The notes beneath the pieces are model-generated. The model was not told where the DNA came from. It made no database searches and saw only the letters and a list, made by a program, of their open reading frames with translations. From assembly GCA_029844215.1 (NCBI GenBank), contig CM056730.1:54820924-54884923 (forward strand): a stretch of 64,000 bases of DNA, read 5' to 3'. Of this stretch, positions 1-11,639 are shown piece after piece. Every line of letters begins with the position of its first letter. The stretch's first letter is position 1. The stretch comes from Przewalskia tangutica (taxonomy: Eukaryota; Streptophyta; Magnoliopsida; Solanales; Solanaceae). The position numbers and the translations under genes are program-made.

Positions 1-406
1 ACCACTGGCGGGACCACCTCGAACCCACCTCATTCGGGATGCGGGTTGACCGCGATCCGCCTCAACCCGACCCGCTATCGCGCTAAACTCTCGTTCCCCG
101 ATCCGGAACAATCTTACTAATTCACGTCATGAAAGCTACCACTTCTATCTCAAACTACCCATGGAATTATCACATAAAACTCCACGTATACTATGCACTC
201 CGACAAAGATTAACCGTAAAGTCTTTTACTCAAGACGACCTTACATCTAAGGTCTCAACTGTCAAAAATTCTAAGGTTCACAATTGTCTCATCCCCAGAC
301 TTACCATTTTTCTAACAAGGCTTCTAACTCATATTTTACCACAATCCAACCAAACATAATACTAAACACATCATCATAACATCAAAACAAACTAGTCTCT
401 AGAGGG
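1..406 (-). other. H internal spacer 3' of gag
   Basis: Non-coding internal region of H, on the 3' side of gag. It resembles the spacers of C (about 17340-17820) and K (about 54060-54530), including the stretch with 'gggaccacctcgaac' and 'gggttgacc'. No credible reading frame was seen; the short plus-strand ORF at 129-359 has no recognisable feature. Confidence 0.6.
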
Positions 407-1388
407 TTAAGGATATACCTGAAAATCAAATAGGCGGTTCAAAGGACCGCTAAAACTGGGAACTTCCACCACGACCTGCCGTGGTGGCTGCGATGTATGA
501 ACATCCTTCCTAGCTATGGAAGGTGAAGAACCCGCAACTGATCCCGTAGTCTCTGCTATCCCACTAGTGCCACCTCTGGTCGGACAGTTTCTCGCAAAAT
601 AGCCCTGCTGGCCGCATGTAAAACAAACTCCCAAACTAGCACGGCACTCCCCACAATGGAGCCTACCACAACGGTCACAACGAGGTAGGGGGGGCTACAC
701 CTGGCTAACACCCCTGCTCCCCCGAAAATCTGAACCCTTGGAGCCCTGACCTGCTCCTGAATACTCCCGACGTCCTGAAGACTGTGGAGGACCACTCTGA
801 ACTGGATGAGGTATATATTCAGTCTGCTGCGGAGGCTGCCTGCCTCAAAAGTTACCAAAGGACCCTGCTGTCTTGGCCCTCTTATGCTGATCATGGTCCC
901 TACGTCGGTCTCTGCGTTCCTCCATCCCCTGTGCATAAGCCTGTATACGGGCAATGTCCATGCCCGGCTGAAGAACGCAGGGACATATCGAGCCAACAAG
1001 TCGAACTCCACGTTGTACTACCTAACCGTACGCCCTCTCTGTCTCAGCATCAGAAATCTGTCGGCCCGTACTCTCCTCATCTGCGGAGGCAAGAAATGGC
1101 TGAGAAATGCCTCCGAGAACTCGTCCCAAACAGCTGGAGGCGCATGCTCCCCCCGGGACAGCTCCCACGAATCAAACCAGTCGACTGCAGTATCACGCAG
1201 CCGATGCGAACCTAAGACCACCGACTCGGTCTCCGAAGCCTTGATCACTCTCATGATCCGCTGTAACTGTCGGATGAACTCCTGCGGATCATCCTCAGGC
1301 CTCGATCCATAGAACACTGGTGGACTGCAACTTAAGAAGTCCCGAAGTCTCCAACTATCGGCTCTGGGGTGCACTACCGGTACCACCG
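407..1388 (-). pseudogene. gag: H gag, capsid core and zinc knuckles (part 2 of 2, broken)
   Basis: Structural polyprotein remnant of H. Gag would build the virus-like particle and bind element RNA. Around 1030-1340 the minus strand encodes a typical Ty3 capsid core with the motif FYGSRPEDDPQEFIRQLQR and later SHFLPPQMRR. The frame then shifts, with a stop near 1018, and continues through 556-1011 and 407-634 in other frames. The nucleocapsid part (about 590-690) holds two CX2CX4HX4C-like knuckles; one reads CFTCGQQGYFARNC. The N-terminal part lies at 7648-7944, across inserted LTR G. At least two frame changes and the insertion make this a pseudogene, although some shifts may be sequence errors at CAG/CTG sites. 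Confidence 0.85.
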
Positions 1389-1984
1389 TGTCACGACCCG
1401 ACCCCGGGCCCGCGACTGGTGCCCTACCTGGGCACCCCTTTCGGTAAACATCAGAGAATAGCAGCGGAACATACACAACTAAAAAAAAATACTTAAACAT
1501 AAATTAACAACAGGCTAGCCGATAAGGCCACCTTCCGTAAAAATATACTCAATCCAGAAATAGAACAGTACATTTTCTTTCTTTACAACCCATCCACAAT
1601 GTGACTACAGACCTCTAAGAATAACAACTCTGGCAGGACAGGGCCCCGCCATGCCCCTGAATGTACAATAACCGACAATACCAGGGATAAGCCTCCGGAA
1701 TAAAGGAGCTTCTCAACGGTGACAGTGATCCTAAGAGCGAGGATCAAGAATCTGCACTTTACTGCGGCGTGAACGCGGCCCAGAAGGAGGTCGACAACAT
1801 GTACCAAATATGTGGCCCGAAATCTTGTAATGAAATCATAAGTCTAATAATAAAGCGGAGACATGTATGATACTCAATTAACGATAATCGTGCCTTACTA
1901 ACAATGAGAGTAAATAGGTGTATACTTACAATATAAAGTAGGAAGCTCACGATCAAACAGGACCACTGTCCGCAGATCATTAAG

Positions 1985-2180
1985 CAATCCTATTCACGGG
2001 ACTATTTCACCCGCGTAGATCGCGTGGACCCGCATGAGGTATTCTCGCATGGGACTATTTCACCCGCATAAGCCCTTACGGACTCGCGTGAGGTATTCCT
2101 CGCATAGTTTGGACGCCCGCGTGGGACTATTTCACCGCATAAGCCCTACGGACTCGCATGAGGTATTCTCCGCATCGTGG
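1985..2180. repeat. Degenerate tandem repeat in LTR G
   Basis: About two copies of a roughly 100-bp block built from 'gggactatttcacccgc', 'cataagccc' and 'atgaggtattc' modules. It occupies the part of the LTR where other elements here carry tandem arrays. Confidence 0.7.
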
Positions 2181-4469
2181 GTAGCAAATCCACGGAAAAT
2201 GCAATGCCACAAACCCGGGAAATGACCCCGCAATTATTACTGAACTACTAGCACAAATCCGGCTATCACACATAACATAAGCACTACCGGCTTATCATAC
2301 AATATATAAGCAAGTTAAGCAATCCCCTAACTTCTTATTATTCTGTTTCATATACACTCTCATTTTAGTTTACTTAAGGCACTTACATGTTCTTTATAAA
2401 AATCCGGGAATTTAACCCAAAGTACTACGTACTTCTATTCTTTCAAAATGACTCATTTCATTATAAAACTTCCAAGATACTAATAACCGTAGTATCAAGT
2501 TACAATTTCTTTTTCAAGACAAGTCACAATACTTTTAGAAATAAAATTAGGCTTCTAAATCAAGTGACTTCTTCTCTCGTAAAAGCCTTAGGCAATTGAT
2601 GCCTTTAAATCAAATTGCCTTTCAAATAAATCAAGCCATTTATCTTTCCATAAAGCCAATATAACCAACTCCCCATAAAGTCGTTATATTCACTTTATAC
2701 CTAAGTCAAGTACAATTTCTTATCCAAGGGACTTATACGTTTAAAACGAAACAAGTGTCACATTCTTTAAAACTCTTCAAGTCCCTTATCATGCTTAAAT
2801 TACTTAAGAGTAAACCATTCTCTTATTAACTTTCCATAAAGCTATTATAATCAACTTCCCATAAAGCCGTTATACTAGATTTATACATTAGCAACTTACA
2901 TACTTCTTTTTAACCAAGAGACTTAAACTTTCCAACAAAACAAGTATCAAAATACTTTCAACATACTTAAAGTCTCTTAACTTTTGAAAACCAAGATATC
3001 CTTAATAATTAAACAAGTGAGTTAATTCCCTAACTCAAACAACTTGGGCATTCTTAAAATAAGCCAAGGATATCAAATAGACTAGATTGTCAAAATCTTG
3101 TACGTCTACCGTACTATACATTTACAACTTAATCATGCTCAAGAGATAAGAAAGTTCCACATACCTCTTCGGTTTAATCCACTTGCTAAGTCCAATCGCC
3201 GTACGTAGTATGCCAACCTATAATGACCATAGTACGTCTATTAACTTCTAGTTTCAAACGTAGAATATTCCAAGTGCAACTCACTAAATTCTACGGAAAA
3301 TCGGACAGCACTTCCTTTGTTTTTACTAACTTTGCCACCTTTTTCAAGGCCGAATACAATAACCAAACAGCCCCAATTGGCTCACCACAATTTATAAGGT
3401 AGTTCAATACAAATGAATTGTCACGACCCGAACCGGGGCCCGTGACTGGTGCCTTACCCCGGACACCCTAGTGATACAACATCAGAGAAAATCAGCGGAA
3501 ATAAAAACATGAACATGAAACAAGATACATCATAAGAAAATAGGCCAACCAAAACGGTCGCCTTCATGTATATATATAAAACCGAACAGTTACAATCCTT
3601 TACAACACGCCTACAAAGATTACACTGCACCTCTAAGAATGTAACAACAATTATGACGGGACAGGGCCCCGCCATACCCCTGAATGTACAAGAACCTACA
3701 ACTCAGGGAAACATACCAAAAGATAAGCCTCCGGAGAAACGGAGCTTCCCAATCTGTTGGCGAGATCCTATGGCGAGGATCCACAACCGATGTACCTCAC
3801 TGCGGCATGAACGCGGCCGGAAGAGGTCAGATAACAGTACCAAGTATGTGAATCGAAAAATACGTAATGAAATCACATTTCATCATTTTTATAAAACCTT
3901 TGCGATAAGTAGCGATTATGCCAAGTAAGGGGACGCATCCCGAATAATCACTCACACATAACTATGGGTCTCACGCCCATAATATCACTCATGCGTGGAA
4001 CTCATTCTCATCACGGCAGAGCATGATGTAAAACAACATCCATATGTGAACACGAACACTAGATCACTGCGTCGCTATCAAACCGATCGGGCAAGTAGAA
4101 TCGCTTTATACGGATCAAAAGCTAGTCATATCCTTCACGCAAGGTGCGGAAGCTAATTACGGATCAAAAGCTAGCCACGCAACTGGCCGAGGCAAGTACC
4201 AAAGCTAACGTACCCTAGCCAACCGTCTCACGAGATATGACCGAGGCAAGTATCTCAAGCTATCTACCAGAGGCTACCGATACACGAGAAATGACCAGAA
4301 CAAGTATCTAAAGTGTGCCTGAACCACACGTACAAATCAAGCCCGTGATCGCTCGTCACTGCGGCAAGCTTCATGGATTAGCGGTCCATGGACTAACAAT
4401 CTGAACCTCACAATGACCGCATGCCCCGGCATCTCACCTCGGAAGTCATGGCCATGAAACCATCCTACT

Positions 4470-4582
4470 GGACGCATGCCCGTGGAACATCCATCACGTC
4501 AGCATGTCCAAAGGAATAACAAGATGATACTCAAAGTGGACGCATACTCGTGGAAAATCCAACGCGTCAGTATGTCCAACAA
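4470..4582. repeat. Short tandem array (about 68 bp x 1.7) in LTR F
   Basis: Nearly two copies of a unit containing 'catactcgtgg' and 'gtcagtatgtcca'. It is related to the larger array in the LTR of H at 8781-9300 and sits at an equivalent LTR position. Confidence 0.7.
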
Positions 4583-6014
4583 TCAATCAGATAACCGCCT
4601 CCTGCAGAGTCACGGCAGCACATCAACAAAACACTTGCACATCAAAGACTATCACGACAAGCATAGGCAAGTTCAACATACATACATTTTTATCAACAAT
4701 CCGGGTTTCAAACCCAAAATACTACATACTTTCATTCTTTCAAAAAGACCTCTTTTTTCGTAAAAGCCACATGATACTAATACTCGTAGTATTAAAACAC
4801 GTTTCCCTTTTTAAACCAAATTACTACACCTTCAGAAAATCTTTATAAGATTTTTAAATCAAGTACTCTATACTTTTTAAAACCAAGTGCTTTTCTTTTA
4901 AAACAACAACAAGTGTTCTTTTAAAACCCAAATAACTTTACTCTTTTCAAAACAAGTAACCTATACTTAAATCAAGTTACTTCTCTTTTTCCAAAAAAAA
5001 CAAGTCGTTATAAGTCAAGTCTCTTGTCTTTCAAGATCAAGTCTCTTAACTTTCAAAATCAAGTCGTTTTACTGCCAAAACCAAATCTTTCTTTTATTTT
5101 CATAAAGTCGTTATAACTAACTTCCCATAAAGCCATTATAACACTTTATGTTTTAAACAAACAAAATCCATTTCACACACGTACGTCTACCGTACTATAT
5201 AGTTTACAACAATCATGCTCAAGAGTATAGGAAGAATCACATACCTTTTAGCTTAAGCCACAAGCCAAGTCAAGTATGTCGCGCGTAGTAGATCCACCTA
5301 TAAAGGCCACAATATATCTATCAATCTCTAGTTCTCTTCGTAGAATACTTAAGTAAACAGTTCCTGATTCTACAGAAAATTCGGCAGCACCTCCCCCCCC
5401 GCTATCACATAAATCTCCTCGCCTATCCCGGCCGCTACTGTGCCAACAACTCCAGGATTACACGCCTAACCTGACGTGTTCAATTACCTTCACAATAATA
5501 CAACGATCTCATCAGAATACAGCCCTATGTAAATACAGTTCAATCTTTTCAATACTCAATCTATATATAGTATACTCAACTATATATTACTACAACATGT
5601 AATTTCCAATTACAATAGGGGGACATAGATTATTACCTCGATAAGCCCAAAATTATCCAAGATTAAAGTCGATATTGAGCAACATTTAGCTCCAATTCCT
5701 TACGCTCCAACCCGCTCCAAGCGACCCTTAGAAGTTTCTAAACAACTTCTCTTAAAACTTCAACCAAGCTTATGAAGATTTTCTAGGGTTTCATTTTGCG
5801 ACTAGCGGATAAAGTAGTATTTCCGGGCTCCAAGTATTAAAACAACCTTGGAATACTACTAGGGATACTAGGCTAGTGTATTTGGAATTATACCACAATA
5901 CACAAGGTATTCTACACAAGAGGGGATGGGTGGGACGAAACCACAAAAAAAGGAGGGGAGTATTTTGCCTTGAAAGGCTTTCAAGTGTTGATGAAATACT
6001 CTTCAAGCTAAGGG

Positions 6015-6022
6015 GTATATAT
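6015..6022 (-). promoter_or_regulatory. TATA-like box of LTR F
   Basis: The minus strand reads TATATATACCCC, about 530 bp from the LTR 5' end and downstream of the G-box at 6215-6224. The same arrangement is seen in other LTRs of the window. Confidence 0.5.
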
Positions 6023-7647
6023 AGAAGAGTCAAGGGCCAAGATCAATGCAAGTTGGGTGGTCAAGATTGGGCCATGTGTGTGTGGGTCCCACTACAACAC
6101 ATGGCCAACGAAATAGGCTACCAAGTGTCAAGGCCAAAATCGGCCAAGTGAGTAGGTGACAAGTGGCTAGCCACTTGTCACACCATTTCGGCCCACATGG
6201 CCACACAAGGGGGTGACACGTGTCGCCCCCCGATTCGTCCAAAATATTTCGTCTTCCGAAAATATCCAAAATGCCAGAAACCTCAAAAACAAAGCGGGCC
6301 CCACAAAACCGTAAATTCCTCCCGTGGGCCCCACGTGACCATTTCCGAAAATAAAATCTCAAAATTCTAATATAATCCAAGAAGTCCGAATACCAAATCT
6401 GGGAATCCAATTCCCACTAACGAACCTTTTTCTTCACAAAAACCGGAACTTTTCCGTCGAAAAATTCACATCTTTCTTTCTTTCCAAAATTTCTGTCGTA
6501 TTCTCGTACGTACATCCCCACATACATACCCTGGAACTACGGGGTATAACATGAATAACCAAACAACCCCAATTGGCTCACCACAAACGATAACAAACTA
6601 GTCTAAACTATAATGTCAATTCGGCAATTAGGCAACAATACAAATCGTTTCCAATTCCTTTTTAATCCAAGTGGTTTAGTATAACATGATATCAAGCCGC
6701 AATCGATTACAACTACTACAATCCTCAAGTATGTAAACATGCGACGATTCTAATAAACGACCAAAATTGTATTTCAATTTCCAAAAGGCTAATCATGTCC
6801 TTTTCGGTTCTAGGCTTCTACAATCCATGTCACTTATCAAACTTCATAACACAAATCACATGATCACTTATAACTTATCATAACATGAAATCTTCAATTA
6901 CAAAAGTAAAACAAAGATTATACCTCAATTAGACCAATTATGATCCAAGATCACAAGTCGCTCCTTAGCAACTTTAGCTCCTCCTTTCGACGTTCCAATC
7001 CACTCCAAGCAACCCTTAGAAGCTTATAAAAGACTCATCTTCAAGTTTCAACTTCAAAGTTGAATAACCCTTTAGGTTTTCGCCTTGCGACTAATACGAA
7101 AACACCATATTTCCGGGATCTTTTTATTGAGAAACACTTACTATACCCTTAGGTACCTTGGTTTAAAGTGGGGGAATAATTGGACAACAATTGAAAATTT
7201 TCATCTTGAAAATCCCCTCAAAGCCGAGAGCTTCCTTGTGCTCTTCAAGGTTTTCTTGAAAATTTAACTAAGTGTTAAAAAGCCTTGTCTTGCTACTAGC
7301 ACACATATATAATACTATGGAGGGTCAAGATCTACACAATTGGTTGGCCTAGATGAGTTTCACATGGATCCTAGCCAAGTGGCCCTTGGACTTTTAGTCA
7401 ACAATGTCAAGCTAAGCCATTTGCAAGACTTGGTCTTTTAAATTATGGTCAAATGACCATTTCCTCCATCATAATTTCGTCCAAGACCATTAAGGGGGGG
7501 TGACACGTGTCGCCCTCCCGTTCGTCGCAATATTTCGTTTTCCGACAAATTCCAAAATTCCGATAAGTTTTTACTCGTAAAACCTTAACATTGTTGAGTT
7601 CTTACGTACATTCTTATAAACATATCCTGAAATTCCGGGGTGTAACA

Positions 7648-7944
7648 CACCGGCTCCCGTCTGTCCTCAAGTCTCGCCATAAACCTAACTAGTAACTGGG
7701 CCATCTCCTTGTAACCCATATCCTCTGTTCCTGGCCGTGGGACTGGAGGCTCAGATATCGTGGCCTCAGTAGCTACTGCTGCTGCTCTAAACTCTGCTGG
7801 GGCTGGCGGCATCGTAGAATCCGCCGTCTGTAGCACCACCTCAGGTAAAGACTGGGCCTGTGCCCTCGTAAACCTCTGTGCTCTACTCGCAGCTCTCTCT
7901 GCTGGCTTGCCCTTCTGGGCCCTGGTTGCCTTGCGCAGAGGCAT
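7648..7944 (-). pseudogene. gag: H gag N-terminus (part 1 of 2)
   Basis: Start codon at 7944 (minus). The protein begins MPLRKATRAQKGK, the basic N-terminus shared with the Gags of A (MPPRKATRAQKGK) and B (MPPRRATAAQKGK). This agreement supports the start. It continues through an Ala/Pro-rich linker and a GYKEMAQLL motif, then runs into inserted LTR G at 7647. The capsid part resumes at 1388. A splice-acceptor-like CAG lies three bases upstream of the ATG. The role is particle assembly, as in other LTR elements. This copy cannot make a full protein because of the insertion. Confidence 0.88.
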
Positions 7945-7968
7945 CACTGGTACAAGAGAATACGTTAG
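7945..7968 (-). promoter_or_regulatory. Candidate branch point and splice acceptor just upstream of H gag
   Basis: On the minus strand: CTAAC, then a pyrimidine-rich stretch (TATTCTCTTGTAC), then CAG and two bases before the gag ATG. The arrangement recurs upstream of gag in C, A, B and J. A role as a 3' splice site is inferred. Confidence 0.45.
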
Positions 7969-8052
7969 AGGGAGTCCAACTTATCACACAGCTCTAAGGC
8001 ACGATCTCAGAGTGAGAAGAATGGAAACCAATCCTAAATATCCTGTAGCCTC

Positions 8053-8090
8053 CTGATTATAGATGTGGTGCACAACACACCGATAATCAA
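8053..8090 (-). other. H leader hairpin with palindromic GTGCAC loop
   Basis: Outer arms TGATTAT/ATAATCA and inner arms GGTGTG/CACATC (one G-U pair) enclose an 8-nt loop TTGTGCAC. The self-complementary hexamer is at 8068-8073. It lies about 45 nt downstream of the primer site in RNA sense. It is conserved in all six leaders in the window; see findings. Confidence 0.7.
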
Positions 8091-8134
8091 GACTCTACTA
8101 GACACGGTCTGTAGACGCTTTCCGAGGATTAACT

Positions 8135-8146
8135 GCTCTGATACCA
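8135..8146 (-). promoter_or_regulatory. Primer binding site of H (tRNA-iMet type)
   Basis: The minus strand reads TGGTATCAGAGC, a match to the usual plant initiator-Met-tRNA primer site. It starts a few bases after the LTR end. This is the only copy in the window with the full CAGAGC. Confidence 0.9.
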
Positions 8147-8780
8147 CTTTTGTCACGACCCGACCTCGGGCCGTGGATCGTGCCTACCGGGCACCCTAGT
8201 GATACAACATCAGAGAAAATCAGCGGAAATAAAAACTTAAACATGAACAAGACATAAAATAAGCAATAGGCTAACCAAAACGGTTACCTTCCTGTATATA
8301 TAAATCAAAATTGAACAGTTAAATCCCTTACAAACCATGCCCACAACAGTACTACAGACCTCTACGAATTTTATAACAACTATGATGGGACAGGGCCCCG
8401 CTATACCCCTGAATGTACAAGAACGTACAAACTCAGGGAATCATACCAAAGATAAGCCTCCGGAGAAACGGAGCTTCCCAAAACGCTGAACTGTGATCCT
8501 ATGAGCGAGGATCAACAACCGGTGTACCTCTACCTGCGGCATGAACGCAGCCCCTGGGAGGTCGATGCAACGGTACCAAGTATGTGAAACGAAAATCACG
8601 TAAATGAAATCATAATAGTTTATATAAAGCAGAGACATGTATGATAACCAAACTACGATTCACAATATATATTAGCGATCGAGGACTCACGCGTAAAGTC
8701 ATCACTCAAATATAACGGGAATTTAACCCGCTGACGCGTGCCGGCATCTTACCTCGGTATAAGCATGGCCATGGAACCAT

Positions 8781-9300
8781 CCTAATGGAAGCATACCCGT
8801 GGGCCACCCATCGTGTCAGTATGTCCAAAGGAAATAACAAGATAGCAATCATAATGGAAGCATACTCGTGGGCCACCCATCGTGTCAGTATGTCCAAAGT
8901 AAATAACAGAATAACACTCCTAATGGAAGAATACCCGTGGGCCACCCATCGTGTCAGTATGTCCAAAAGGAAATAACAAGATAACAATCATAGTGGAAGC
9001 ATACTCGTGGGCCACCCATCGTGTCAGTATGTCCAAAGAAAATAACAGAATAACACTCCTAATGGAAGCATACCCGTGGGCCACCCATCGTGTCAGTATG
9101 TCCAAAAAGAAATAACAAGATAACAATCATAGTGGAAGCATACTCGTGGGCCACCCATCGTGTCAGTATGTCCAAAGCAAATAACAGAATAACACTCCTA
9201 ATGGAAGCATACCCGTGGGCCACCCATCGTGTCAGTATGTCCAAAAGGATCGATATAGTGGAATCATACCCGTGGGCCACCCATCGTGTCAGTATGTCCA
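8781..9300. repeat. Tandem array, about 69 bp x 8, with two alternating unit types
   Basis: Eight occurrences of 'gtgggccacccatcgtgtca' at spacings of 68-70 bp, the last shorter. Units alternate between an 'acaagataacaatca...catactcg' type and an 'acagaataacactcc...catacccg' type, giving a higher-order repeat of about 139 bp. Short ORFs on both strands here are products of the repeat. Confidence 0.9.
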
Positions 9301-11120
9301 TTAATCAACCAGATAGCCGGCCCTCCAACGAGAGACGCGGTAGCACAGAAACACAACACTTGCACAACAAAAGCTATCACCACAAGCATATGCAAGTTCA
9401 ACATACTTTTAGACATTCTTTTTATGAACACAAATCCGGGTTTTAACCCCAAGGTACTACGTATTTTAACTCTTTAAAAGATCCATTTCTTTCACAAAAA
9501 GTCACATGATACCCGTAGTATCAAAAATAGAGTAACTGTCTTTGTAAGTAAACCAAAACAATTTTCATACTTTCTTTTTAAACCAAATCATTTCTCCCTT
9601 TAAAGTCCAGTTACCATTTTAAATCCAATAATAAAACCATCCTTTTGTTTTCATAAAGTCGTTATAACTAACTTCCCATAAAACTATTATAACACTTTAT
9701 GTTTTAAACCAATACACTTCAAATTCCTCAAGTCTCATTTCATTTAGAAAACAAGTTCCTTACTTTGGAATTTAAGAAAAATCAATACGTGTTATTAATG
9801 ATCTTATTAAAGCAGCCATGATCTAGGAAATGTAATACAATTTTGTCTTATCTTAGCTTCTATGCAGATGGAGGTTTCTACTGGTTTTAATATAATTAAT
9901 TATTTGTCAATACATTTTCCTTTATTAACGCTGCAGTGGTTTGTTCGATACATATTCTCATTTCCGAAATCAATATAACTTATTCCTTTTAAAACTCAAT
10001 TACCCATTTATCATAAATGCGGTTTCACAAATTTTTAACACAAACCAAGTCCTTAATATTTCACATCAAGTCATTTATAAGTCAAGTCTCTTATCTTTTA
10101 AAAACCACATACCATTTCTTTACCTATAAAGTTGTTATAACAAACTTCCCATAAAGTCGTTATAACACTTTATGTTTTAAACCAATCAAATTCGTTTAGC
10201 ACACGTACGTCTACCGTACTACATAGTTCACACAATCATGCTAGAAAAGATAGGAAGAGGTTCACATACCTCGCGACGATTATCGACAATTAGCAAAACG
10301 CTCCAAAGTACTATCACTCTGCTAGCCTTTTCCACCCTTCAAGTAGAATACGCTACTCGTAGTACTTCCACATATAATGGCCATAAAATGTCTATCAACT
10401 TCTAGATCTCTTCGTAGAATATTCTAAATACAAGATTCCTTATTCTACGGAAAATTCGGCAGCACCTCCCCCCCCCCCCGTAACCACATAAATCTCCTCC
10501 TCAATCAAGGCCCGCTACCAAGCCAACAACTCCTAGGGGGGTTACACGTCTAACCAGACGTGTACACCACTGCCCCACAATAATACTACAAGTCTACTGT
10601 AAATACAGTCCAATGTAAATACAGTTCAATTCTTATCCATATTCATTCTACATATAGTATACTCAACTATACATTACTACAACATGTAATATCCAATTAC
10701 AATAGGGGGACAAAGATAATTACCTCGATGAGCCCAAAATTATCCAAGATTATAAGTCGATCCTGAGCAACGTTTAGCTCCAATTCCTTACGCTCCAACC
10801 GCTCCAAGAAACCCTTAGAAGTTTCTAAACAACTTCTCTTAACACTTCATCTAAGCTATGAAGATTTTTATAGGGCTTCATTTTGCGACTATTGGAATAA
10901 AATAGTATTTCCGGGCTTCTTAGTATTGAAATAACTTTGGAATACTACTAGGAATTTAGGCTAAGGTATTTGGGATTTATACAACAATACTTGAAGTATT
11001 TCTACACAAAGTGGGGGGGGGGGGGGTTGGACGAGAACACCTAAGGGGAGGGAGTGGGAATTTTTGCCTTGGAAAAATATTTCAAGTGAGGGATGAATAA
11101 AGTCTTGCAACAAGGGGGGG

Positions 11121-11128
11121 TATTTATA
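11121..11128 (-). promoter_or_regulatory. TATA box of the H 5' LTR
   Basis: The minus strand reads CTATAAATACCCCCC, a good plant TATA box about 510 bp from the LTR start. CTATAAATACC also occurs in the LTRs of D, J, C, K and M. Confidence 0.6.
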
Positions 11129-11639
11129 GAGAAATCAATGGCTAGGATCAAAGCAAGTGTATGGTGAGGATTTGGTCCATGTGGGAGTGGAGTCCTCCAA
11201 CTAAGTGTCCACCACAACAATGAGACATGTGTCCACCACAAAAATACCAAAAACGTCCAACACTTGTCCACCAACCATTCGGCCAACATGGCCACATGGG
11301 GGTGACACGTGTCGCCCCCCTACTCGTCCAAAATATTTCATCTTCCGAAAATATCCGTAATGCCGAAATCTCGAAAATAAAGTGGCCCCCACAACCCGTA
11401 AATTTTCCCCATGGGCCCCACGTGACAAATTCCGGAAATAAAATTCCATAATTCTCAAATATTCCAAAAAGTCCGAATACCAAATCTGGGAATCCAATTC
11501 CCATTAACGAACCTTTTTCCTTCACAAAATCCGGAAACTTTTCCGTCGAAAAATCACATCTTTCTTCCTTTCCAATTTTTGTGTCGTATTCTCGTACGAA
11601 CGTCTTCGTATACATACCCTGGAACTACGGGGTGTAACA

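Larger units (their letters stand above)
3419..6551 (-). mobile_element. Solo LTR F nested in solo LTR G
   Basis: A 3133-bp unit starting TGTCACGACCC and ending CGGGGTATAACA. It is flanked by a perfect 5-bp duplication TGAAT (3414-3418 and 6552-6556). No internal region is present, so it is a solo LTR. Joining the flanks restores continuous LTR G sequence. On the minus strand a G-box palindrome GACACGTGTC lies at 6215-6224 and a TATA-like stretch at 6015-6022. Confidence 0.92.
1389..7647 (-). mobile_element. Solo LTR G, itself interrupted by solo LTR F
   Basis: Starts TGTCACGACC and ends GGGGTGTAACA (minus: TGTTACACCCC...GGTCGTGACA). It is flanked by a perfect 5-bp duplication CACCG (1384-1388 and 7648-7652), so it inserted into gag of H. 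After removing F and its duplication, about 3.1 kb remains, with no primer site, gag or polypurine tract. It is therefore a solo LTR left by LTR-LTR recombination. Its sequence is closest to the LTRs of element A, with shared stretches such as 'caattggctcacca'. A TATA-like stretch lies near 7298-7306 on the minus strand. Confidence 0.9.
1..11639 (-). mobile_element. Element H: partial Ty3/Gypsy-type gag element, 3' end outside the window
   Basis: Minus-strand LTR retrotransposon cut by the left window edge. Reading down the minus strand, it has a complete 5' LTR (8151-11639), a primer site, a leader of about 206 nt, gag (7944 downward) and a spacer reaching base 1. Its gag is interrupted by solo LTR G (1389-7647) with a perfect CACCG duplication. 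The candidate TSD on its right side is ACAAT (11640-11644); the matching left copy is not visible. No pol domain is visible in the retained part. It sits inside an older LTR (fragment I). Confidence 0.85.
8151..11639 (-). repeat. 5' LTR of element H (3489 bp)
   Basis: Bounded by TGTCACGACC (8151) next to the primer site and GGGGTGTAACA (11639). In minus orientation: short U3 with G-box GACACGTGTC (11304-11313), TATA-like box (11121-11128), a donor-like CGAGGTATGTG near 10260-10277, an AT-rich middle, a tandem array, and a GC-rich 3' part with conserved stem-loops (8454-8476 and 8495-8513). The distance from TATA to the LTR end implies that most of the LTR is transcribed as R/U5. Confidence 0.9.

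Noticed and set aside
784..1312. Plus-strand ORFs of 143 and 168 aa
   Set aside because: Antisense shadows of the minus-strand gag capsid core. The same shadow appears at 18436-18744 opposite C gag.
8781..9300. Possible CRISPR-like array
   Set aside because: Units are contiguous 69-bp repeats with alternating variants, with no unique spacers, inside an LTR of a plant element.
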